From: Chitinophaga lutea
GTDB lineage: Bacteria; Bacteroidota; Bacteroidia; Chitinophagales; Chitinophagaceae
Assembly (NCBI RefSeq): GCF_003813775.1
Contig: NZ_RPDH01000002.1
Location: 1,054,001-1,118,000, forward strand
Direction of reading: 5' to 3'
Length of the DNA: 64,000 nt
Part shown: piece by piece, positions 33,337 to 41,650 of the stretch
Numbering within the stretch: the first letter of the stretch is position 1
Layout: every line of letters begins with the position of its first letter
Program-made: the position numbers and the translations under genes
The notes under the pieces: generated by a model
What the model saw: the letters and a program-made list of their open reading frames with translations, nothing else
Told to the model about the DNA's origin: nothing
The model's database searches: none

Positions 33337-35913
33337 TTATCCTAGTTGCATTGTTTTTCCTGATACGATGGCCCGCTTTACGGGGATGGTGCCGAATGCT
33401 ACCTGCAGCGAGGGTTTACCGTTCCGCAGACTTACGGTACCGAAACCTTTCGCCGTGGAAATGAAGCTGGAAAAGTCCCCCACTTTCGAGTCGATGAACA
33501 GCGTACCGTCTACCGCATCGTAGCGCACGCCGGTGAGGCCCTGCAGCATGCCGTAACTGCTCATGGCCCTGGCGTACCAATGGCCGCATTCGTATTCGTT
33601 GAAGGGATTGCGCACGGAGCCATCGTAGCGGCCGCGGCAGGCGCGTACGATGTCGAGGCCCTTTTCCACTTCGCCCATGAACATCAGGTGGGAAGCTACC
33701 TGGTATTCGATGCCCGTCCACACTTCGTTGCTGTACACGAACGGCAGCGAGAGCTTCCCTCCTTTCGGCCAGGAGCACAGCAGCAGTCCCCCTTCATTAC
33801 CCAGCGCAAAGGTGGGGCGCTGCGGGTTGGCGTGCGCGCTGAGGTCTTTTTTAAGATTGTATTGGTGTACGGCGAGCAGGTGGCTTTTTGTTTTGGCGGC
33901 ATCCACCGGCTCTTCCATGCCGCAGACGCGGGCTATCCAGGAGCCGAGTATGCCGTCGGACAAACAGCCCTCGCCATACTGGTACTTGGGGCCTTCCGCT
34001 TTCAGCAGGCGCTGCGCCTCTTCCGAATAGTGCGTATGGAACGATTGTGCTTTGGCCGGGTCGGGTGCGTTGAGCCCCGTCCATTGTATTTTCTGGATGA
34101 AGTATTCGCCGTTGAAGAGCGTTGTTTCAAGGTATTGTTTGCCTTTTTCGTAGAGCGACTGGTAATCGGCCACATCGCTGTTCAGATGTTTGCCCATGAG
34201 CGTGAAGGCTTTCAGTGCGCCGAGGTAAAAGCTGGTGCACATGCCGGTGGGGCCCCAGAACTCGATGTCGTAGGTGTTGTGGTGCGGTTCTTCCACCACT
34301 CCTTTCTTGCGCGGGTCCCAAGTACGGATGCAATAATCCATGCTCGTTTTGACGGCGGGGAAGATGTTTTTCAGCCAGTCGTTGTCGCCGCTGATACGCC
34401 ACTCGCGGTATACCTTCATGATGCCGCCGAGCTGCCCGTCCGCCGCCGCGTGGAAATTGTGCACCAGCGGGGAAATGGGAATATTGGCGCGGAATCCCTG
34501 GTGCCCGTCCGCATTCTGGTTTTCTTTGAACTCCGTGTTGCGCAGGCTTCTTTCCAGGTTGGGAAACAGGTGCGGCACGGCCTGCGCGTAGTTCCATACG
34601 TGCGTACAGGAACCGTGGCAACTGCCCCAGTTGTCGCCGCTGCCCTCCCAGCACCAGAAGCGGCCGTCGTACTGGCGCATCACTGTCGCCGATTTGAGAA
34701 TGGTGAGATTCGCGGCCACGGCTTCAATCACTTCCGGAGGCAGGGTGCTTTTGTAGAAGGTGCTTGTGAAGAGCGAAGTTTTTTGATGGAGGGTGTCGTA
34801 ATTGGTTTTCCAGTAATCCGCTACTTCGTTGATGTTTTTAAAACGGTGGCTGTACCAGGGGCGGTGAAACTTCGGCTGGTCCGGATGATCGCCGCTCGCA
34901 TCGTCGCCGATGCGCAATTTGGAATCCGGCACGTACCACGCCATCAGCAGGCGGATCGTCTTTTTTTCTCCCGGTCCCAGGCGGAAGGGCACGAAGAGCG
35001 AAGCACCCGGCGCGTCTTTTCCCACGGGCGGGTTGTTTTTGACCTCCGCTGCCTGCACGGTGTTCCATACCATCGACAACGGGTCGAACCAGCCGCCCCG
35101 GAACCAGCAATGGTCCGTTACCGTGGCTTTGTCTGTTGTGAAGATGGCGAAGTGGCCCTGCTTTTCCGGTGCATTGGCCGTGGCATCCTGCGACAGGATA
35201 AAACCCTGCTGCAAGGCGCTGATATGATTTCCCGCTTCTCCCTGCCGCATGAAGTTCCGGGTATTGTAAGAAAACACGTATTCCTGGGAGGATTTACCGG
35301 TGTTGGTGAACTGGTATTCGATTGCGCCCACGGGCAGGCTGGAATTATCTTCATCGGTGGGCACGAAGGGGCTCCATCCTTTTATCTTTACGGCTAAAGG
35401 TATTGCGGTGTCTTTCAGCGAGATGTCGGCAAAGGGAAAACGTGCCTTGAACTCCGCTTCCTCAAACCGCGGAAGGCCCCAGGTAGCGCCGCCCGTACCA
35501 CCCAGGCCCGCATCGCGCTGGCCGAACTTTTTCCAGTCGGGAATCTGCTGTTCCAGCACTCTTGCGCCGCCGGGCATTCCTTTGATGCTGATGGCCGCAA
35601 ACATCGCCGGTTCGAAAAACATTTCAGGGTTATGCCGGATAGACATATGTGAGATGGCGCCCGAGCCTTCGATGCAGAACATGCCCGCCCCGATGCCGCC
35701 AACCGGGAAAGCGATGCGGTTGTTGTATTTTCCTTTGTAGGGCTCGTTGAAACCACGGGCACCGGGTGCTTTGCCCGTTAACGCGCCGGTGTTCTGTTCA
35801 TGGGCAGACGCCGTGTCTTTCGCGGTAACGATATTGGGCAGCGCTGCCGCGCCTATCCAGCCCAACGTAAAATTCTTCAGAAAATGACGGCGGTTTTTAC
35901 TTGATTTCTTCAT
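33337..35913 (-). CDS. Tat-exported GH116-family glycoside hydrolase
   Basis: An 858-residue enzyme. The N-terminus is a twin-arginine signal (NRRHFLKNFTLGWIG, Arg8-Arg9), so it is exported folded. The GBA2-type N-terminal domain follows (FPVGGIGAGMF at 69-79, WGLPRF, IEYQFTNTG), then the (alpha/alpha)6 barrel with FWCWEGSGDNWG, HVWNYAQAVPHLFPNLERSLR, the likely nucleophile Glu551 in HNTYDIEFWG and the likely acid/base Asp653 in GEGCLSDGILGSW. GH116 members are beta-glucosidases, beta-xylosidases and glucosylceramidases; I recall, with less certainty, an exo-D-arabinofuranosidase in a D-arabinan degrader. The LacI operator at 36074 precedes it. Substrate remains to be tested. Confidence 0.92.
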   Translation of the reverse strand: MKKSSKNRRHFLKNFTLGWIGAAALPNIVTAKDTASAHEQNTGALTGKAPGARGFNEPYKGKYNNRIAFPVGGIGAGMFCIEGSGAISHMSIRHNPEMFFEPAMFAAISIKGMPGGARVLEQQIPDWKKFGQRDAGLGGTGGATWGLPRFEEAEFKARFPFADISLKDTAIPLAVKIKGWSPFVPTDEDNSSLPVGAIEYQFTNTGKSSQEYVFSYNTRNFMRQGEAGNHISALQQGFILSQDATANAPEKQGHFAIFTTDKATVTDHCWFRGGWFDPLSMVWNTVQAAEVKNNPPVGKDAPGASLFVPFRLGPGEKKTIRLLMAWYVPDSKLRIGDDASGDHPDQPKFHRPWYSHRFKNINEVADYWKTNYDTLHQKTSLFTSTFYKSTLPPEVIEAVAANLTILKSATVMRQYDGRFWCWEGSGDNWGSCHGSCTHVWNYAQAVPHLFPNLERSLRNTEFKENQNADGHQGFRANIPISPLVHNFHAAADGQLGGIMKVYREWRISGDNDWLKNIFPAVKTSMDYCIRTWDPRKKGVVEEPHHNTYDIEFWGPTGMCTSFYLGALKAFTLMGKHLNSDVADYQSLYEKGKQYLETTLFNGEYFIQKIQWTGLNAPDPAKAQSFHTHYSEEAQRLLKAEGPKYQYGEGCLSDGILGSWIARVCGMEEPVDAAKTKSHLLAVHQYNLKKDLSAHANPQRPTFALGNEGGLLLCSWPKGGKLSLPFVYSNEVWTGIEYQVASHLMFMGEVEKGLDIVRACRGRYDGSVRNPFNEYECGHWYARAMSSYGMLQGLTGVRYDAVDGTLFIDSKVGDFSSFISTAKGFGTVSLRNGKPSLQVAFGTIPVKRAIVSGKTMQLG

Positions 35914-36039
35914 GGCAATAGTTCGTTCGTATTGTTTTTTTGGTAAATGCGGAGCGGCATTGTCTACCCGTCTTTTTCATAGTTGTTTCTCCCGTGGAAT
36001 GCCTTGTCTATCCTTCGTTACAGCGCAAAAAAGCATCCT

Positions 36040-36060
36040 CCCGGCCTTTGGAGGGCCGGG
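36040..36060. terminator. GC-rich hairpin between operator 4 and the GH116 start
   Basis: CCCGGCC and GGCCGGG are 7-base arms around a 7-base loop. On the plus strand it is followed by TTCTTTT; on the minus strand a T6 lies nine bases beyond. It may be a terminator for the AraC transcript or a leader hairpin of GH116. Confidence 0.45.
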
Positions 36061-36073
36061 TTCTTTTCATAAC

Positions 36074-36089
36074 GCTTAAACGTTTAAGC
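36074..36089. promoter_or_regulatory. LacI-family operator 4 (GH116), perfect palindrome
   Basis: GCTTAAACGTTTAAGC is fully symmetric and the best of the four sites. It lies 161 bases before the GH116 start and is preceded on the minus strand by ATTTG, as at the susC site. Confidence 0.85.
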
Positions 36090-36260
36090 AAATGGATATA
36101 AAAAAAGGAGCTTTCGCTTCGGAGATGAAAGTAGAATATTTAAAAATATCTTCCAAATTTTTTTTGCTGCACAGGAGTTTGCAGCCGTTGTGTTGTAATC
36201 GCCGTGGTGGTTTCATACAGGAATCGTGTATCGTGCGCGGGTCTCCACCATCACCAGCCG

Positions 36261-37073
36261 TCAACTCCGCTTCAGCCCCAGCTCCGTGGGCGAGTACCCA
36301 TAATACTTCTTGAACGCAAAAGAAAAATGCGAAAGGTTTTCAAACCCTACTTCATAACAAACATCGATCGGTTTCATTTTCTTTTCCGCCAGGTGGTAAT
36401 GCGCCAGCTCCAGCCGTTTTTTTGTAAGCCATCGTTGCGGCGTGGTTTGAAAGGCTTTTTTGAAATCGCGTTTGAAAGTGGTGAGGCTTCTTCCTGTGAG
36501 GTATCCGAATTTTTCGACGGGCATGTTGAACATGAAGTTTTTCTCCATATATGTCATCAGGTCTATTTTCCCGGGCTCCTCGAAATTGGCCAGGATGTCG
36601 TCTACTTCCGGGTCGATAGCCCGGAGAATGCTGATGGCTTCGGTAATTTTCAGGGAGGCGATATTGTCCGGCAGCGCTTTCATATCGAAGTAAGGAATCA
36701 ACGAAGCCAGGCAGCTTTCAAGCAAAGGATGATTGTTGTAAGTACGGATGGGCTGCGCTTGCGGCAGCTGCGGCCTGACAGACAGCGGGGCATAAAATTC
36801 CCGCAGCCTGTCGGCCGACAAATGCATCACCACCGTTTTATGCGGCTGCCCGTTCTTCGGGTAGTTGATGATCGTGGCGAGCTGGTTCCGGGGAATCAGG
36901 AAGATGTCTCCCTGTTTCAGGAAATAAGTCGCATCGGCCTGCACGATTTTCGTTTCACCGGAGATGAACCATACGAGCATGTGTTCTTCGAACAGAATGT
37001 CGGACTTGAAGAACTTATCGTCGTAGCAGGACAGTTTGATGTCAGGGGTGATATATTTGGCAGTGTATTCCAT
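36261..37073 (-). CDS. AraC-family transcription regulator
   Basis: A 270-residue regulator with an N-terminal cupin-like effector region (HMLVWFISGETKIVQADATYFLKQGDIFLIPRN, about 31-63) and a C-terminal double HTH (about 165-268): MPVEKFGYLTGRSLTTFKRDF and PIDVCYEVGFENLSHFSFAFKKYYGYSPTE. It is the last gene of a minus-strand group with two SDR genes (37 bases after the second). I infer that it is related to their regulation rather than to the LacI locus, because no LacI site precedes it. Ligand unknown. Confidence 0.93.
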   Translation of the reverse strand: MEYTAKYITPDIKLSCYDDKFFKSDILFEEHMLVWFISGETKIVQADATYFLKQGDIFLIPRNQLATIINYPKNGQPHKTVVMHLSADRLREFYAPLSVRPQLPQAQPIRTYNNHPLLESCLASLIPYFDMKALPDNIASLKITEAISILRAIDPEVDDILANFEEPGKIDLMTYMEKNFMFNMPVEKFGYLTGRSLTTFKRDFKKAFQTTPQRWLTKKRLELAHYHLAEKKMKPIDVCYEVGFENLSHFSFAFKKYYGYSPTELGLKRS

Positions 37074-37110
37074 ATTGAGCTACGTGATAAAGTTAGGAAA
37101 AAGTGTGCTA

Positions 37111-37842
37111 TCAGATCGACTGTCCACCGTCTATCATGAATTCAGCGCCGGTAATGAAAGCAGCATCCGGACCGGACAGATAAACAACGAGCTTCGCGAC
37201 CTCCTCCGGAGCGCCGAACCGCGATAAGGGGATACCGCTGAGGATGCGATCCTGCATTCCCTGCTCCTCCAGCCCGGATTTGCCCATGATTTCCGTGGCC
37301 ACCGGGCCGGGGCTCACGGCATTCACACGGATTTTGCGTGGGGCCAGCTCCAGCGCGGCCACCTTAACGATGGCGTTAACGGCCGCTTTGCTGGCTGAAT
37401 AAACGGAAATACCGGGCGTAAAGGTAGATGCGGAAGTGGAAGACAGCATGATCACCGAAGCATGGTCGTTCAGGATGGGTATAAACCTCCCCAGGGTGAA
37501 AAACGCCCCTTTCAGGTTCACGTTCATGATGCTGTCGAACATTGTTTCCTCCATGGATTCAATCGGCGCAAACCGGGAGATGCCGGCATTGACCATCAGG
37601 ATATCCACCTTCCCGAATTGCCGGGAAATACCGTCGACAAGTGCGTCGATACCGGGAAGACTGGCCTGATCCGCTACCAGACCGCTCACGCCGAGCTCCA
37701 GCGCGGCTTTCTCCACCGCGTCCTTTCTTCTTCCGGTAATGATCACTGTGGCTCCCTGCTCTTTCAGCGCCCTCGCGGAGGAATACCCAATCCCGCTGTT
37801 ACCGCCGGTGATGACTGCTATCTTTCCTGTTAGATTTGACAT
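37111..37842 (-). CDS. SDR-family oxidoreductase
   Basis: A 243-residue classical short-chain dehydrogenase with every core motif: TGGNSGIG (13-20), VNAG (83-86 region), catalytic Ser in MLSSTSAS, Tyr-x3-Lys as YSASK, and the C-terminal GAEFMIDGG. The GR at the end of the second strand (ITGRRK) favours NADP(H). It lies 10 bases downstream of the longer SDR and 37 bases before the AraC gene. The substrate is unknown; such SDRs beside HxlR/AraC regulators often deal with reactive carbonyls, but that is inference. Confidence 0.93.
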   Translation of the reverse strand: MSNLTGKIAVITGGNSGIGYSSARALKEQGATVIITGRRKDAVEKAALELGVSGLVADQASLPGIDALVDGISRQFGKVDILMVNAGISRFAPIESMEETMFDSIMNVNLKGAFFTLGRFIPILNDHASVIMLSSTSASTFTPGISVYSASKAAVNAIVKVAALELAPRKIRVNAVSPGPVATEIMGKSGLEEQGMQDRILSGIPLSRFGAPEEVAKLVVYLSGPDAAFITGAEFMIDGGQSI

Positions 37843-37852
37843 GATGGTGCGT

Positions 37853-38872
37853 TTAACTGATGTGAAAAGATATGCCCGTTACTTCCTCGCTCCAGTTCCA
37901 CAGGCGTTTGGCATTTGTCTCGTCGAGCGAATATTCGCGTACACCGCGGATAGTAGCAGGGTCGTCGTATTGATGATTGATTTGGCCGTGGTCCAGCTCC
38001 GCGATGTCGGCATTTTCGCAGTACACGCCCCCGATCTGATTGAGCAATGGGCTGGTAGCGCACCAAACAGTGGTTGCAGCGCCCTGCGGGATGGTTTTCA
38101 GTTTGGCGGCCACCTCAGGATAAATATTCCCCTCCGCATCGCACATGCCCATTTGATGAAACATCTCCACATTGGCCTCCCTGCCCAGTTCCGTACCATT
38201 GATGGAGCCGGGATGGAGGGAATAGGCCCTTACCCCGAAAGTTTTTCCCCGGTTGTCGAGCTCAACGGCAAAGAGGTTGCTGGCGGTTTTTGATTGGCCG
38301 TATCCCTGCAGGGTTTCATATGCCCGCTCCGTGAAATTGGGGTCTTCGAAGTGGAACGGCGCCATCTGGTGTCCGAAGGAAGACACGTTGATCACCCTGG
38401 CGCCCTGCGCTTTTTTCAGTGCCGGCCACAACCGTGCCGTGAGATGGAATTGCCCGAGGTAGTTGGTGGCGAGCTGGGATTCGATACCCCGGCTGTCGCG
38501 TCGAAGGGGCACCCACATAATACCGGCGTTGTTGACAAGGATATGCAACGGCTGGCCGCTGGCGAGGAATTTTTCAGCAAACGCGTCGATGGATGCCGGC
38601 TGCATGAAGTCTACCGCTTCGAGTGTTACGTTTGGTATGTCTCCGAGGTGCTTACGGGCTTTGTCGATGTCGCGGGCAGGAACGATCACCGCAGCCCCGG
38701 CGGCGGCCAGCGTTTTGACGGTTTCCAGACCAATGCCGGCGTTGCCGCCCGTTACGATCGCTGTTTTACCGCTGAGGTTGATGCCGCGGATAACTTGACT
38801 GGCGGTGGAGGTAGCGCTGAAGCCGGATTGAAGCGGTTGTTGCAGGGCGCCCTGGTAGTTGTTTTGTTTCAT
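37853..38872 (-). CDS. SDR-family oxidoreductase (retinol-dehydrogenase-like)
   Basis: A 339-residue SDR (start taken at MKQNNYQG; an upstream in-frame ATG adds nine residues). Core motifs are TGGNAGIG near residue 43, LVNNAGIMWVP, catalytic Ser in INVSSFGH and Tyr-x3-Lys as YGQSK. A long C-terminal extension with an aromatic end (WNWSEEVTGISFH) is typical of the WW-domain oxidoreductase/retinol dehydrogenase-like group. It is divergent from the HxlR gene, and the shared promoter contains two direct repeats (38923 and 38948). A TAATTTTG -7 candidate lies at 38895-38902 on the minus strand. Confidence 0.92.
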   Translation of the reverse strand: MKQNNYQGALQQPLQSGFSATSTASQVIRGINLSGKTAIVTGGNAGIGLETVKTLAAAGAAVIVPARDIDKARKHLGDIPNVTLEAVDFMQPASIDAFAEKFLASGQPLHILVNNAGIMWVPLRRDSRGIESQLATNYLGQFHLTARLWPALKKAQGARVINVSSFGHQMAPFHFEDPNFTERAYETLQGYGQSKTASNLFAVELDNRGKTFGVRAYSLHPGSINGTELGREANVEMFHQMGMCDAEGNIYPEVAAKLKTIPQGAATTVWCATSPLLNQIGGVYCENADIAELDHGQINHQYDDPATIRGVREYSLDETNAKRLWNWSEEVTGISFHIS

Positions 38873-38922
38873 GATGAGTGTTTGTTTTTGTTGAAACAAA
38901 ATTAGGTAGCCGTTCAGCGACC

Positions 38923-38963
38923 GGCTTTGTTCAGAAGGCCGAAGTTACTTTGTTCAAAAGGTC
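38923..38963. promoter_or_regulatory. Two direct repeats in the SDR/HxlR divergent promoter
   Basis: CTTTGTTCAGAAGGCC near 38923 and CTTTGTTCAAAAGGTC near 38948 differ by two bases and are about 25 bases apart. They are candidate binding sites for the divergent HxlR regulator. Confidence 0.5.
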
Positions 38964-39002
38964 ACTTTTTTGACGGGGAATGCGAAGGCTCTACGGGGAA
39001 AA

Positions 39003-39032
39003 TTGTTTTGTTTTACCGGGTGCGTATTTTTG
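39003..39032 (+). promoter_or_regulatory. Promoter of the HxlR-AraC operon
   Basis: TTG (39003-39005), 19-base spacer and TATTTTTG (39025-39032) fit the Bacteroidota consensus exactly. The start codon is 35 bases further on. Confidence 0.6.
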
Positions 39033-39066
39033 TTCGGATTAGATAGTAACGTTAAATCAGCAAACA

Positions 39067-39405
39067 ATGCTCACCGGACAAGGATGCCCTGCTACGATGC
39101 TTTCCATCAAAGATGCCCTGGAAGCGCTGGAAGGAAAGTGGAAGCTCCTGATCCTGTTCTCGCCGTCATCGCGGCCAAAACGGTTCAGGCAGGTAGCGAA
39201 AGACGTGGAAGGGATCACGGATAAAATACTGTCGAAGGAACTGAAGGCCCTCGAAGCCAACCAGCTGGTGAAGCGGGAGGTGTTCAGCACCTTTCCGCCG
39301 ACCGTTGAATATTCGATTACCCCGCATGGCCGGTCACTCGAGAAAGTACTGGCGGAACTGCACTACTGGGGCCTCGCTCACCGCAAAACCATCATCGGAA
39401 AATGA
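39067..39405 (+). CDS. HxlR-family winged-helix regulator
   Basis: A 112-residue MarR/HxlR-type regulator: CPATMLSIKDALEALEGKWKLLIL, FRQVAKDVEGITDKILSKELKALEANQLV, then the beta wing ST-FPPTVEYSITPHG, and a dimerisation helix (KVLAELHYWGLAHR). Cys7 near the N-terminus is a candidate redox or electrophile sensor, as in many family members. It is divergent from two SDR genes and overlaps the next gene by the ATGA of its stop, so the AraC regulator is translationally coupled. Confidence 0.94.
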   Translation: MLTGQGCPATMLSIKDALEALEGKWKLLILFSPSSRPKRFRQVAKDVEGITDKILSKELKALEANQLVKREVFSTFPPTVEYSITPHGRSLEKVLAELHYWGLAHRKTIIGK

Positions 39406-40250
39406 GCGCCAACACCCATATCCCGTTACGGCATATTGCTCCGCCGCCCGGCGAAGCGGGCTTTTCGGGTGATTTCACGATCCGGGACGTCGCGGATATG
39501 CTGGCGGGAAAAGACATGGTGCAGGAGCTGCACCGCCACGACTTCTATTACCTGCTCGCTTTGCAAAAGGGCGCGGGCACACACGCTATCGATTTTACAC
39601 CGTATGCGATACGTGACCATGTGGTGTTTTTCATGCGACCGGGACAGGTGCACGAGTTGACGCTACATACAGACTCCACTGGTTACCTGCTGGCGTTTAA
39701 GGCCGATATTTCAGATGGGGAATTGCTGCGCAGGACGGCCGCGCAGAACGCCTATTATTTCGATGCCGGCGAATTCGGGCGGCTGCTGTCACTGTTAGCG
39801 GACATGTTCCGTGAATACATCAACAAACCCCACGAACACCTGAAGGTCATCAAAGCCAATCTGAGTATCTTTCTCATTAACCTTATACGGCAGCAGGATG
39901 ACAGCCCCACCGGTACGGCCGGCCACTACCGGCAGGAGCGTTTCGCTGAATTCTCATCGCTGCTGGAAACGCACATCACCACCCATAAGCAGGTATCCGC
40001 ATACGCGGCTATGCTGCACCTCTCCCCTTACCAGCTCAATGCCATCACAAAATCCGTCGCCGGTAAAACATGCTCCGCGCTCATTGACGGGCAGATTGTA
40101 CTGGAGGCCCAAAGACTGCTCCTCGCCACCACCGCCCAGGTAAGCCAGGTTGCGTTTCACCTGGGCTTCGAAGATGTATCCTACTTCATCCGCTTCTTCC
40201 GGAAACAGACAGGTTTTACACCCGAGGCATTCCGCGAAAACTACCGGTAA
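39402..40250 (+). CDS. AraC-family transcription regulator
   Basis: A 282-residue AraC regulator with an N-terminal cupin-like region (ELHRHDFYYLLALQKGAGTHAIDF and YAIRDHVVFFMRPGQVHEL, about 45-90) and a C-terminal HTH pair (about 185-280): VSAYAAMLHLSPYQLNAITKSV and VSQVAFHLGFEDVSYFIRFFRKQTGFTPE. Its start overlaps the HxlR stop (ATGA), so both are made from one mRNA. Two AraC genes therefore bracket the two SDR genes at a distance. Effector unknown. Confidence 0.92.
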   Translation: MSANTHIPLRHIAPPPGEAGFSGDFTIRDVADMLAGKDMVQELHRHDFYYLLALQKGAGTHAIDFTPYAIRDHVVFFMRPGQVHELTLHTDSTGYLLAFKADISDGELLRRTAAQNAYYFDAGEFGRLLSLLADMFREYINKPHEHLKVIKANLSIFLINLIRQQDDSPTGTAGHYRQERFAEFSSLLETHITTHKQVSAYAAMLHLSPYQLNAITKSVAGKTCSALIDGQIVLEAQRLLLATTAQVSQVAFHLGFEDVSYFIRFFRKQTGFTPEAFRENYR

Positions 40251-40318
40251 ATCCTGCCGGACTATACGTTTGTCCTATACCGGATACGACCACTCCCACT
40301 AACTTTGCAATAAAAAAC

Positions 40319-40942
40319 ATGCAACAGAAATGGGACGAACGATATAAGGCGCCAGCCTTCGCTTACGGCAAAGAACCGAACGTATTTTTCAAAGAATGGC
40401 TTGGTCGATGCAGGCCCGGTACCATATTGATGCCGGCGGACGGCGAAGGCCGTAACGGCGTGTACGCGGCGCAGGAAGGATGGAACGTCACCTCCTTCGA
40501 TCTGAGTGACGAAGGCCGCGCCAAAGCGCTGCAACTCGCCAAAGAGCGGGATGTTCACATCCGGTATATCACCGGCGACTTTGAACACCTTGACTTCGAA
40601 GCAGCATCCTTCGACGCCGTCGGTCTGATCTACGCGCATTTCCCGGCCGGACAAAAATCGTCCTTCCACCGTAAACTGGACGGATATCTCCAACCGGGAG
40701 GCATCGTTATATTTGAGGCGTTCAGCAAGCGGCACATCCACTTCTCCCATCAAAACCCGAAAGTGGGCGGCCCGAAGGATATCGGCGAACTGTTCAGCAT
40801 CAAGGAAATAGCGACGGATTTTGCAGGCTACGAACAGCTGCTGCTGGAAGAAAGGGAAATTCAGCTGAATGAAGGATTGTATCATATCGGCACAGGTTCG
40901 GTGATCAGGTTTGTGGGAAGAAAACCTGCAAAAAATGGTTAA
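40319..40942 (+). CDS. Class I SAM-dependent methyltransferase (TehB-like)
   Basis: A 207-residue methyltransferase starting WDERYKAPAFAYGKEPNVFF, a beginning typical of TehB/thiopurine methyltransferase-like enzymes. Motif I is modified to MPADGEGRNGVYAAQ (normally D-x-G-x-G), the acidic residue of strand two is in FDLSDEGR, and motif IV is FDAVGLIYAHF. It should act on a small molecule in the cytosol. It stands alone, 68 bases after the AraC gene; the context says nothing about substrate. Confidence 0.9.
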   Translation: MQQKWDERYKAPAFAYGKEPNVFFKEWLGRCRPGTILMPADGEGRNGVYAAQEGWNVTSFDLSDEGRAKALQLAKERDVHIRYITGDFEHLDFEAASFDAVGLIYAHFPAGQKSSFHRKLDGYLQPGGIVIFEAFSKRHIHFSHQNPKVGGPKDIGELFSIKEIATDFAGYEQLLLEEREIQLNEGLYHIGTGSVIRFVGRKPAKNG

Positions 40943-40999
40943 ATTCGCATAAGCCGTTCCATAACGGTATTGGTTAACCTGTTTAAATATGCGGATGAA

Positions 41000-41521
41000 A
41001 TGATACGGAAACTAATGCTGGCTGCCATTGTATTGATCAGCCTCACCTCATGCAAATCAAGGAAAGCGATAGATTTTCAGAAAGCACTCGACCAGCAGGA
41101 ACGCAACGCCTCTAACGTCCTGGTTGGCAAGGATGGACCTGCGGAAGAGAAGCTGGCATGCCTGATCAAAAAAGATTTTAAGGGAGCGCTGCGCGCGATC
41201 GACCGGGAACAACAGGCATTCAACAAGATCATCGGTGATATATCCGCGTTACCGACAGCAGGCATCCCCCAGGGTGATGAACTGAAAGCCGCCAGCGTCA
41301 GCTACTACAAAGCCGTCAGAGACCTGCAGGGGCTGGACAGGGAGGAAGTTACCCAGCGCGAAGCCAGCTACCTGACCGACACTGCAAGGGTACGGCAGGC
41401 GCAGGACTCGCTGCTGCAGTTAAGCAGGGAAAAACTCAACAGGCACGCCATCGTCCGTGAACAGGGCGAAGTATTATATGCTGCCCGGCAAAAATTCAGG
41501 GCCGCCAACAAGCTGGAATAA
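41000..41521 (+). CDS. Small lipoprotein with a coiled-coil body
   Basis: A 173-residue lipoprotein; the start at MIRKLMLAAIV gives a clean signal with lipidated Cys18 (SLTSC). The body is helical and charged, with heptad-like stretches (FQKALDQQERNASNVL, KAVRDLQGLDREEVTQREA), and no catalytic motif. Base composition in 41-42.6 kb is somewhat less GC-rich than its surroundings. I do not recognise the family. It lies 57 bases after the methyltransferase gene and 129 before another exported protein. Confidence 0.75.
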   Translation: MIRKLMLAAIVLISLTSCKSRKAIDFQKALDQQERNASNVLVGKDGPAEEKLACLIKKDFKGALRAIDREQQAFNKIIGDISALPTAGIPQGDELKAASVSYYKAVRDLQGLDREEVTQREASYLTDTARVRQAQDSLLQLSREKLNRHAIVREQGEVLYAARQKFRAANKLE

Positions 41522-41557
41522 CCGTCTTTATCTAGCTCAAAATAACCGCCGGTTTCA

Positions 41558-41588
41558 TTGCTGTTGTCCGCTTTTGGGGGTATATTTA
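41558..41588 (+). promoter_or_regulatory. Candidate promoter
   Basis: TTG (41558-41560), 20-base spacer and TATATTTA (41581-41588), one base from TAnnTTTG. It precedes the gene at 41651 by 62 bases. Confidence 0.45.
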
Positions 41589-41650
41589 TTAAGGCAAACA
41601 AACGTGTCCGAACTGTAGCCCGGCAATGCTTCACCAATAACGACAACAGC

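Larger units (their letters stand above)
35914..36260. other. Intergenic region with operator and hairpin
   Basis: This 347-base region between the GH116 gene and the AraC gene, both on the minus strand, holds no ORF. It contains the LacI operator (36074-36089) and the hairpin at 36040-36060. Confidence 0.5.

Noticed and set aside
33580..35397. 605-codon plus-strand open frame opposite GH116
   Set aside because: It is the complement of a catalytic domain with both active-site motifs in place; the frame is a composition artefact.
36160..36190. Stem GCTGCA...TGCAGC near a T8 run as a terminator
   Set aside because: On the minus strand the stem is followed by A rather than T, and on the plus strand no gene precedes it.
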